From NCBI GenBank assembly GCA_902543575.1, contig CACBYV010000004.1:1-47557 (forward strand): DNA of 47,557 nucleotides. The letters run 5' to 3'. The DNA is from an uncultured Pelagibacteraceae bacterium (GTDB taxonomy: Bacteria > Pseudomonadota > Alphaproteobacteria > Pelagibacterales > Pelagibacteraceae). The notes under the pieces were generated by a model. The model had not been told where the DNA came from. It ran no database searches and was given only the letters and a program-made list of their open reading frames with translations. Within the stretch, counting starts at the first letter, position 1. Every line of letters begins with the position of its first letter. Both the position numbers and the translations under genes were made by a program. Shown piece after piece: positions 41,126 through 47,557 of the stretch.

Positions 41126-41824
41126 TTAATCAACGAATGATATTGTCATTCCAGGTTCATTTGCATACATAACATTAGCGGTACACGCTGATGTACCACC
41201 AGTAGCTTCACCAACTGCATTTGATACATCAAATGCTACTTTTACTGTTGGAAAGTCTCCTGCTTTAACTTTTAATCCACCTCCTGATATAATTTTTCTG
41301 TATTGAAAATACTCGTCACTACTTCCTATCACTCCGTCATTTGAAACTGTTGCACCCAATGAGTCTACTGATCCATTCATGTGATCATTATAACTACTTC
41401 CATCTGGAACATATAAAGTTGATGATCCAGGTGTACCTCCAGTCTGCCCTTTTGCATCGGCAGTTTTGCTCCCACTTTCTCCAGCTTTGGTTGCGCAACT
41501 TCCTGCTGTTCCAGTAATTGAAAATTGTCTACTCATAGTAATTTGAATAAAGGTATATAATGTTCCAATTTTTGCTTTTGCAATATTTCCATAAGATCCA
41601 GCTGTAGCTCCAGCACTGACTGAAGCAATATCTACAGCACCAGATGTTCCTGATGGTGATATAGTTAATGCATTTAAACAATTTGCTGTAGTACTTCCAG
41701 TTTCGCACAGTTCAAGTTTTGTCATTGTAACTTTATATTCTGTTGCGGCTCCTGTTGCTGCATATGTGTTAACTGAATAAAACGAGATAAACAAAATTAA
41801 AATAAATTTGATTAAATTTTTCAT
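41126..41824 (-). CDS. Secreted Gly/Ser/Thr/Ala-rich protein of unknown family
   Basis: A 232-residue protein with a signal peptide (MKNLIKFILILFISFYSVNT, cleavage near TYA-ATGA). The mature part is poor in Lys and Arg compared with its neighbours and rich in Gly, Ser, Thr and Ala, with predicted beta strands (EYKVTMTKLELCE, YTFIQITMSRQFSITG, FPTVKVAFDVS). Cysteines at about 40, 49, 109 and 216 could form two disulfides. The pattern resembles a surface fibre or adhesin subunit. It begins three bases after the stop of the inverse-autotransporter barrel gene, so both are almost surely made together. I do not recognise a family. Confidence 0.8.
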   Translation of the reverse strand: MKNLIKFILILFISFYSVNTYAATGAATEYKVTMTKLELCETGSTTANCLNALTISPSGTSGAVDIASVSAGATAGSYGNIAKAKIGTLYTFIQITMSRQFSITGTAGSCATKAGESGSKTADAKGQTGGTPGSSTLYVPDGSSYNDHMNGSVDSLGATVSNDGVIGSSDEYFQYRKIISGGGLKVKAGDFPTVKVAFDVSNAVGEATGGTSACTANVMYANEPGMTISFVD

Positions 41825-41827
41825 AAA

Positions 41828-42703
41828 TTATTGCTTAGTTAATATTACTGCTCCTTGAACTTCTATTGTCATTGCATTTCTTCTTTTTACTTTATCTTTC
41901 ATTTTAGTTTCAACATCACCCTTTTCAAAAGCACTCGCTGATAAAAACCCATCCTGTAGAGATGTTTTATTTCTTGGAGGATTGTAATACATAATTTTGA
42001 AAGAATTCTCGTCATCTACTCCTGTTGTATCAATGAAATTTATGGAAGCTTCAAATTGTATACTTGGTGATAAATTCATTTCTAAGGAAACTAGATTTCC
42101 ACCAGTATTTTCAGATGCTTTATCTTTTTCAAAATCGTAATTTTGGAAATTAAGTCTTGTCCAGGGCATAAATGGCAACTGAGATGATAAATTTAGTTCA
42201 TAACCATCTAATACTTTTTCTTTTGTCCCATCTATCGTCTCTACTCCAGACAGACCGAGATAGTAATTTCCTGTTAATTCTAAAATTGGAGCTTTTGCCT
42301 CAACTCCCAAACTTGTTCTTGCATGACCTTCAGTATCATAATCAATAAATGCATTCATTCCTGTAATCATTGATTTGTCTGAAGATATATATCTTTGGCC
42401 GTAACCTAGGTTCAGGATAAATCTAGTATCATCGTTCACTTCTTGAGTGTGCAAGCTAAATTGTGAAAATGAATTTTGATTTTCAGAACTATCTAATTCC
42501 TTAAATTTTAGTATTTCTAACTCAACATCATCATCCTCTGGAAACTCTAAAGAAAATTCTGTATCTCCTCCTAAAGTATTCTCAACAAATGATGAAACTT
42601 TGTCTGAAAGTTTATTTATTATATCATTTCTTGTATCTGCGTATACAAAAGTTGTGAATAGAGATAAACAAGTTATAAAAATTATTTTATTTAATAAATA
42701 CAT
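41828..42703 (-). CDS. Inverse-autotransporter (intimin/invasin-type) beta-barrel protein without passenger
   Basis: A 291-residue outer-membrane protein. A signal peptide (MYLLNKIIFITCLSLFTTFVYA) is followed by an acidic spacer and a domain (about 78-242) that reads like the intimin/invasin barrel: FILNLGYGQRY, MITGMNAFIDYDTEGHART, LGVEAKAPILELTGNYYLGLSG, VLDGYELNLSSQLP, ASINFIDTTGVDDENSFKIMYY. The GMNAFIDYD and YYLGLSG segments are the best marks. Intimins carry large Ig-like passengers after the barrel; here only about 45 charged residues follow. A passenger on a separate chain, the secreted protein just downstream (41126-41824), is the obvious idea. Assignment is by motif recognition and was not computed. 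Confidence 0.75.
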   Translation of the reverse strand: MYLLNKIIFITCLSLFTTFVYADTRNDIINKLSDKVSSFVENTLGGDTEFSLEFPEDDDVELEILKFKELDSSENQNSFSQFSLHTQEVNDDTRFILNLGYGQRYISSDKSMITGMNAFIDYDTEGHARTSLGVEAKAPILELTGNYYLGLSGVETIDGTKEKVLDGYELNLSSQLPFMPWTRLNFQNYDFEKDKASENTGGNLVSLEMNLSPSIQFEASINFIDTTGVDDENSFKIMYYNPPRNKTSLQDGFLSASAFEKGDVETKMKDKVKRRNAMTIEVQGAVILTKQ

Positions 42704-42739
42704 ACATATAGGTTTAGTCGATTTTTATTTTGATTACAA

Positions 42740-43108
42740 TTAATTATCTGGCTTAAAAACTAAGCATACTCCATTATTGCAGTATCTTTTTCCTGTTGGT
42801 TGTGGACCATCATCAAATATATGTCCATGATGTCCTCCACATTTCTTACAATGGTACTCTGTCCTAGCATAACCAATATGGTGATCCGTTTTAGTTTCAA
42901 AGACATCTGGAAGAGATTTATAAAATGAAGGCCATCCTGATCCACTTTCATATTTTGTTGATGATTTAAATAATTCGGTATCACAGTTAGCGCAGTGATA
43001 TGAGCCTTCTCTTTTTTCATTGTTTAATTCACTTGAACCAGGAGGTTCGGTTGCTTCATTGAATAAAATATTTTCTTGTTCTGAAGTTAAATTTGAATTT
43101 TTTTTCAT
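42740..43108 (-). CDS. msrB: Peptide-methionine (R)-S-oxide reductase MsrB
   Basis: Repairs the R-epimer of methionine sulfoxide. 122 residues, no signal peptide. Zinc-binding cysteine pairs are in YHCANCD and YHCKKCGG; SGSGWPSF and HHGHIFDDGP are family signatures; the catalytic Cys is in KRYCNNGVCLVF. The RYCNNG form differs from the usual RYCxNS in the last residue. Its ATG overlaps the deacetylase stop (TAATG). The partner MsrA is encoded at 2607-3062. Confidence 0.94.
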   Translation of the reverse strand: MKKNSNLTSEQENILFNEATEPPGSSELNNEKREGSYHCANCDTELFKSSTKYESGSGWPSFYKSLPDVFETKTDHHIGYARTEYHCKKCGGHHGHIFDDGPQPTGKRYCNNGVCLVFKPDN

Positions 43109-44001
43109 TATAAAAATTTAGCGCATGTTTTATGTAAACTAGAATGTAATTCTACTAGTTTGTTAAAATCTTCGTTGTATCCACCTCCTAATACTCCACA
43201 TATAGGAATTTTTTTTGAGAAAAAGTTATCAATAACTAATTCATCTCTTTCAAATATACCATTATCAGAAATTTTTAGTTTACCCAACCTGTCATTATAG
43301 TGAATATCAACTCCAGCGATATAGAAAACAAAATCAAACTCCTCTTCATTCAAATATTTTAGGTTATTTTTTAAAATGTCAATATATTCTCTATCTTCTA
43401 AATTTTCCTCTAATTCAATATCAAGATCACTTACTGATTTTTTTGCTGGATAATTAACTTTCGAATGCATGCTGAATGTAAAGACTTGATTATCATTTTT
43501 AAATATTTCAGAATTGCCGTTACCCTGGTGAACATCTAAATCAATAATTAAAATTTTATTTGCTAATCCTCTTGAGGTTAAATATTTGGCTGCTACCGCA
43601 ACATCATTAAAAACACAAAATCCAGCTCCTTCATTAGATGTTGCATGATGACTACCTCCTGCAGTATTACAAGCTATGCCATAGTTTAAAGCTAGCTTTG
43701 TAGCAAGCACTGTGCCTCCAGTTGCAATAAAAGACCTTCTAACTACGCTGTCAACTAAAGGAAAACCAATTTTTCTAATCTCGTTTTTATCTAAAGTTTT
43801 ATTTTTTATTTTATTTATATAGTCTTCTGTATGTGCCTCTTTTAAAGTTTCTACTGAACATGGCTCTGGAATGTAGAAATTTTTAACTATTTTATTTTTA
43901 ACTAAAGCTTTAGCTAATTTTGCAAATTTTTTTATAGGAAATTTATTGTCATCATTTAATTGAGCTTCATAATCTTTATGATTGACGACAGGTAATTCCA
44001 T
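43108..44001 (-). CDS. Histone deacetylase-family (HDAC-like) amidohydrolase
   Basis: A zinc deacetylase of 297 residues, in bacteria acting on acetylated amines such as acetylpolyamines or acetoin-related targets. SHHATSNEGAGFCVFNDVA holds the His pair (118-119); the zinc ligands are Asp156 and His158 in IDLDVHQGNG and Asp232 in AGVDIHYNDRLG; Tyr275 is in GVLGGGYN. It is compact, without the extra C-terminal domains of eukaryotic enzymes. It lies between pyruvate dehydrogenase E1 (16-base gap upstream) and MsrB (TAATG overlap). The substrate is unknown. Confidence 0.9.
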   Translation of the reverse strand: MELPVVNHKDYEAQLNDDNKFPIKKFAKLAKALVKNKIVKNFYIPEPCSVETLKEAHTEDYINKIKNKTLDKNEIRKIGFPLVDSVVRRSFIATGGTVLATKLALNYGIACNTAGGSHHATSNEGAGFCVFNDVAVAAKYLTSRGLANKILIIDLDVHQGNGNSEIFKNDNQVFTFSMHSKVNYPAKKSVSDLDIELEENLEDREYIDILKNNLKYLNEEEFDFVFYIAGVDIHYNDRLGKLKISDNGIFERDELVIDNFFSKKIPICGVLGGGYNEDFNKLVELHSSLHKTCAKFL

Positions 44002-44017
44002 AAAAAATTAGTAGGGA

Positions 44018-46672
44018 CTATATTTCCCAAGGATTATTTTTATTATTGTTAAGATTATATTTACTAATCGCTTTTTCTAGTGTTTGTAATGGGACTTTCT
44101 TATCTTCGTAGAGTGTATACAAAGAACTGACGACTATATGTTTGCTATCTACTTCAAAAAATTCTCTTAAATTTTTTCGCGTATCACTTCTTCCAAAACC
44201 ATCTGTCCCCATTGCTAAAAACTTATTATTTATGTGACTAGAGATTAATTGTGAGTATGCTCTTACGTAATCTGAAGTAGCAATTATAGGGTCATCATTA
44301 GAAATTAGCTTTTGTAAATAATTTTGTTTTTTATTTGCAGGAGATAATGTGTTTTGTCTAAGAACAGATTTAGCATTTTTTTCTAACTCTGAATAACTTG
44401 TTATACTGTATAATCTTGAACCAATTCCATATTCATCTTTAAGTATTTTAGAAGCTTCAATACACTCTCTAAAAATTGGTCCAGATCCCAACAAATTTAT
44501 GTTTATTTTTTCATTTGATTGATCTTTGAAAAGATAGCCACCTTTTATTATTCCATCTTTATTTTTTATATCAATTTTAGGATGTGAGTATTTTTCGTTA
44601 TTTACAGTAATGTAATAAAATTCATCTTTACACTCTGTCATCATTCTTTTCATTCCCACATCAAAAATAATTGCAAGCTCACTTGCAAAACAAGGATCAT
44701 AAGATTTTAAATTAGGAAATGTAGATGCAATGATGTGGCTTTGTCCGTCTTGATGTTGTAATCCTTCTCCAGCTAAAGTAGTTCGTCCAGCTGTAGCACC
44801 GATTAAAAATCCTCTTGGCATTTGATCTGCTGCTGCCCAAATCATATCTCCTATTCTTTGAAAACCAAACATGGAATAAAAAATATAAAAAGGCATCATT
44901 GGAAAATTATGATTACTGTAAGAAGTGGCTGCTGCTAGCCATGAAGATATTGCGCCAGCTTCATTTATTCCTTCCTCTAATAATTGTCCTGTTTTTGACT
45001 CTTGATATTTTAAAATTGAAGTTGCATCTTCAGGTTCATATAATTGACCATCTGGTGAATAAATTCCAATTTGAGAAAATAAGTTAGCCATTCCAAAAGT
45101 CCTGGCTTCATCAGCAACTATAGGTACAACTCTTTTTCCAAAATCCTTATCTCTCATTATATTTCCTAAAGATCTTACTAATCCTGTTGTGGTTGAATAT
45201 TCTCTTTCACTTTTTTCAAATAAAAAATTTGAATGCTTCTCTATACTTGGAGTTTTCAGTTCTACTTTTTTAAAACTTCTTTTTGGTAGTGGACCCCCTA
45301 GTATATCTCTTCTCTTTTTTAAATATTTTATCTCATCTGAGTCGTCTGAAGGTTTGTAGAATTCTAAATTTTCTATTTTATTATCTGGGATATCAAGTTG
45401 GAAACGATCTCTAAATTCCTTTAAAGCATCAAGATTTAATTCTTTTTGTTGATGGTTTGTCATTTTAGATTCTCCTGCTTTTCCCATACCGTAGCCTTTT
45501 TTTGTTTTAGCAAGTATAACTGTTGGCTTCCCCTTTGTTTTGACTGCTGCACTAAAAGCTGCATAAAGTTTTTTAAAGTCGTGTCCACCTCTTTTTAAAC
45601 CATCTATTTCTTCTTTCGTTAATGAAGAGACTAGTTTTAAGACTTCTGGATCTTCTGCAAAAAAATTCTTTAAATTGTATTCTCCATCTCTTGCTCCCAA
45701 TGTTTGATATTTGCCATCTACAGTTTTAGCAAATCTTTTTAATAACAAGTGATCTTTATCTTGTTGAAAAATTTTATCCCATTCTGAACCCCAAAGAACT
45801 TTTATAACATTCCAGCCATTAGCTTTAAAGATTGTCTCCAGTTCTTGAATTATTTGTCCATTACCTCTTACTGGTCCATCTAATCTTTGAAGATTACAAT
45901 TTATTATAAATGTTAAATTGTCCAATTTCTCTCTAGAGGCTATAGATAATCCAGCCAAACTTTCAGGTTCATCCATTTCACCATCCCCAAATAAACCCCA
46001 AACTCTTTTATTTGTTTTCAATAAATTTCTATTTTCTAAATATTTCATGAAACGAGCTTGATAAATTGCATTAACCAAACCTATTCCCATTGATGCTGTA
46101 GTGAATGTCCAATAGTCTTTCATTAAATATGGATGACAATAAGATGAAAGACCCTGTTCATTAAGTTCTTGTCTATAATTTTCTAAATGATTTTTTGTTA
46201 ATCTTCCCTCTAAAAATGATCTTGCATAAATTCCTGTTGTGCACTGTGATTGATAAAAAATTAAATCTGCTTCGTCTCCTCCCTTAAAAAAATGATTAAA
46301 TCCTGTTTCAAATACTTCAGCAAATGATGCGTAACTTGCAATATGTCCTCCAAGGCCTCCAAAATTTTTATTTGCTTTCATTACCATTGTTAGAGCGTTC
46401 CATCTTAAAATTGCTGTTATTTTTTCCTCAATTGCTAAGTCACCAGGGTAAATTCCCTGATCATATTGCGATATGGTATTTCTATATGGTGAATAAGGGA
46501 CAGGTGAATATAATACTCTTAAATCTTTTGCCCGTTGTTCAAGTTTCTCTAAAATTATTTTAGCACCATCTCTACCATGATTTTCTACAACTGCATCTAG
46601 AGAGTCTAGCCAATCATTTAATTCTTGATTATCTAGTTTTTGATTTTGATTAGCTTTAAATTCTTTGCTCAT
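44018..46672 (-). CDS. aceE: Pyruvate dehydrogenase E1 component, homodimeric type
   Basis: Thiamine-diphosphate enzyme that decarboxylates pyruvate and acetylates E2. At 884 residues it matches the homodimeric AceE (E. coli 887) and not the two-chain alpha/beta type. SPYRNTISQYDQGIYPGD, NKNFGGLGGHIASYAS, the ThDP motif GDGEMDE at 229-235 with INCNLQRLDGPVRGN, HDFKKLYAA and KTKKGYGMG, and AGRTTLAGEGLQHQDG are AceE hallmarks. ATG at 46672 is preferred over TTG at 46690 because MSKEFKANQNQKL gives the normal N-terminus. No aceF (E2) or lpd (E3) gene is next to it; the following gene is a deacetylase. Confidence 0.94.
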   Translation of the reverse strand: MSKEFKANQNQKLDNQELNDWLDSLDAVVENHGRDGAKIILEKLEQRAKDLRVLYSPVPYSPYRNTISQYDQGIYPGDLAIEEKITAILRWNALTMVMKANKNFGGLGGHIASYASFAEVFETGFNHFFKGGDEADLIFYQSQCTTGIYARSFLEGRLTKNHLENYRQELNEQGLSSYCHPYLMKDYWTFTTASMGIGLVNAIYQARFMKYLENRNLLKTNKRVWGLFGDGEMDEPESLAGLSIASREKLDNLTFIINCNLQRLDGPVRGNGQIIQELETIFKANGWNVIKVLWGSEWDKIFQQDKDHLLLKRFAKTVDGKYQTLGARDGEYNLKNFFAEDPEVLKLVSSLTKEEIDGLKRGGHDFKKLYAAFSAAVKTKGKPTVILAKTKKGYGMGKAGESKMTNHQQKELNLDALKEFRDRFQLDIPDNKIENLEFYKPSDDSDEIKYLKKRRDILGGPLPKRSFKKVELKTPSIEKHSNFLFEKSEREYSTTTGLVRSLGNIMRDKDFGKRVVPIVADEARTFGMANLFSQIGIYSPDGQLYEPEDATSILKYQESKTGQLLEEGINEAGAISSWLAAATSYSNHNFPMMPFYIFYSMFGFQRIGDMIWAAADQMPRGFLIGATAGRTTLAGEGLQHQDGQSHIIASTFPNLKSYDPCFASELAIIFDVGMKRMMTECKDEFYYITVNNEKYSHPKIDIKNKDGIIKGGYLFKDQSNEKININLLGSGPIFRECIEASKILKDEYGIGSRLYSITSYSELEKNAKSVLRQNTLSPANKKQNYLQKLISNDDPIIATSDYVRAYSQLISSHINNKFLAMGTDGFGRSDTRKNLREFFEVDSKHIVVSSLYTLYEDKKVPLQTLEKAISKYNLNNNKNNPWEI

Positions 46673-46731
46673 CAAAAATAGTATACACAAAAATTAAAAA
46701 TTTTATCTGATAAAATTGTCTAAGATTTTTA

Positions 46732-47557
46732 TTATTCTATAACTCTTTTAGGTTTGCCTGATACGAAACTATCAAGATTTTCAATCATTTGATTATAAAA
46801 AGTTGTGTAATTTTCTGCAGTAACATAACCAATATGTGGAAGCAAAAGAGCATTTTGAACGAATCTAAGCTTATGACTTTCGGGTAATGGTTCTTTTTCA
46901 TAAACATCTATACCCGCGCCTGCAATAATATTTGTTGATAATGCTATAATTAAATCATCTTCTTTAACTATTTCACCTCTTGAAGTGTTTATTAAATAGG
47001 AGGTTTTTTTCATCTTCTCAAATTCTTTAATAGTAATGCAGTTTCTATATCTTTCTCCACCTTGGACATGAATTGATAGAAAGTCTGAATTTTGAATTAA
47101 GTCATCCTTGCTACACGGCAAAACATCAAGTTCTTTGCATTTATCTAAGTTTAAATTTTCACTCCAAGCCATAATTTGCATACCAAAAGCTTTGCCAATT
47201 TTTGCAACTTGAGATCCAACTCTTCCTAGCCCTAATAAGCCTAAAATTTTACCTTTTAATTCTACACCAATGGTTGATTGCCAGTATCCTTGGTACATGT
47301 TGTCTATTTCAGTTTTAAAATTTCTAGCTAAACCTAAAATTAAAGCCCAAGTTAATTCTGGAGTTGGATTGGCGTTAATTTCAGTCCCACAAACTACAAT
47401 TTTGTTTTTTTTGGCCGTGTCTAGATCTATTGATTTATTTCTCATTCCGCTAGTAACAATCAATTTTAATTTTTTTAAGTGTTCTATAAGTTTTTTAGTT
47501 ATTTTTGTTCTCTCTCTCATTATAAAAAGCACTTCAAATTCTTTTAGTTGTTCTATT
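46732..47557 (-). CDS. D-2-hydroxyacid dehydrogenase (SerA/phosphoglycerate dehydrogenase-like), 5' end outside window
   Basis: NAD-dependent dehydrogenase of the D-isomer 2-hydroxyacid family. The frame stays open to the last base (IEQLKEFEVLFIMRERT), so the gene begins outside and the GTG at 47532 is internal. The Rossmann motif is GLLGLGRVGSQVAK; catalytic Arg is in NTSRGEIV, Glu in DVYEKEPLP and His in LLPHIGYV. It lacks a C-terminal ACT domain, so it is the short form, which may act on other 2-hydroxyacids and not on 3-phosphoglycerate. It is followed by a 59-base gap before aceE containing an AT-rich dyad. Confidence 0.9.
   Translation of the reverse strand, partial: IEQLKEFEVLFIMRERTKITKKLIEHLKKLKLIVTSGMRNKSIDLDTAKKNKIVVCGTEINANPTPELTWALILGLARNFKTEIDNMYQGYWQSTIGVELKGKILGLLGLGRVGSQVAKIGKAFGMQIMAWSENLNLDKCKELDVLPCSKDDLIQNSDFLSIHVQGGERYRNCITIKEFEKMKKTSYLINTSRGEIVKEDDLIIALSTNIIAGAGIDVYEKEPLPESHKLRFVQNALLLPHIGYVTAENYTTFYNQMIENLDSFVSGKPKRVIE

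Noticed and set aside
44815..45087. 90-codon plus-strand frame opposite aceE
   Set aside because: Antisense shadow; aceE is continuous and fully conserved here.
46699..46717. AATTTTAT-CTG-ATAAAATT as a terminator between the 2-hydroxyacid dehydrogenase and aceE
   Set aside because: The stem is A/T only and has no T-run of note; likely chance in this composition.
47530..47532. GTG at 47532 as the start of the D-2-hydroxyacid dehydrogenase
   Set aside because: Upstream codons continue family-like sequence (QLKEFEV) to the window edge.
1..47557. tRNA, rRNA, CRISPR arrays, insertion sequences, prophage or integrase genes
   Set aside because: None recognised on either strand; coding sequence is nearly continuous and no gene-free gap exceeds about 130 bases.

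Overview
This AT-rich window (roughly 70% A+T by eye, with lysine, isoleucine and asparagine-rich proteins) is densely packed. Most intergenic gaps are under 130 bases, and many stop and start codons overlap. The gene content (ProVWX-type betaine uptake, two betaine-homocysteine methyltransferase-like genes, carnitine catabolism, two Liv-type ABC systems, three DMT exporters, no mobile elements) fits a streamlined marine alphaproteobacterium of the SAR11/Pelagibacterales type. That assignment is inferred from gene content and style; no rRNA or tRNA is present to confirm it.

Layout. 1-4231 (+): an aldehyde dehydrogenase cut by the window edge, a VOC protein, a homocysteine methyltransferase, MsrA and a serine beta-lactamase-fold protein. 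4233-8734 (-): iron-dependent alcohol dehydrogenase, amidase, DMT permease and a second homocysteine methyltransferase. 8773-14034: a DMT permease, then a glycine betaine/proline ABC transporter with the ATPase (-) divergent from a fused double permease and binding protein (+). 14090-21786: a quaternary-amine catabolic island with gamma-butyrobetaine dioxygenase, an SDR, carnitine dehydrogenase, a beta-keto acid cleavage enzyme, a CitE-like lyase, a betainyl-CoA-type thioesterase, a choline dehydrogenase-like GMC enzyme and two GFA-fold proteins. 21849-26228 (+): a DMT permease and a large S8 protease resembling an autotransporter. 26356-39715: two branched-chain/polar amino acid ABC systems. 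Between them on the minus strand lie AzlCD, a pentapeptide-repeat protein, glutarate 2-hydroxylase (GlaH/CsiD) and a P5C reductase-like gene. 39804-41122: a LysE-family exporter, a DUF2805 protein and glutaredoxin. 41126-47557 (-): a secreted protein beside a passenger-less inverse-autotransporter barrel, MsrB, a histone deacetylase-family enzyme, homodimeric pyruvate dehydrogenase E1 and a D-2-hydroxyacid dehydrogenase cut by the window edge.

How the genes work together. The central theme is capture and dismantling of methylated amines. ProVWX would import betaines. The dioxygenase would make carnitine from gamma-butyrobetaine. Carnitine dehydrogenase, BKACE and thioesterase would turn carnitine into glycine betaine plus acetoacetate, and the GMC enzyme would add betaine aldehyde from choline. 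The BHMT-like enzymes could then pass a methyl group to homocysteine. The amino acid half combines import (Liv), export (AzlCD, LysE) and glutarate oxidation.

Most unusual items: the inverse-autotransporter barrel without passenger next to a secreted Gly/Ser/Thr-rich protein (41126-42703); the complete carnitine-to-betaine island with an unexplained CitE-like lyase; a Calx-beta/S8 protease-barrel protein; a 22-residue membrane micropeptide coupled to livM (27582-27650); and paired palindromes between the betaine permease and binding-protein genes. No RNA gene, CRISPR array, insertion sequence or gene-free stretch over 300 bases was seen.
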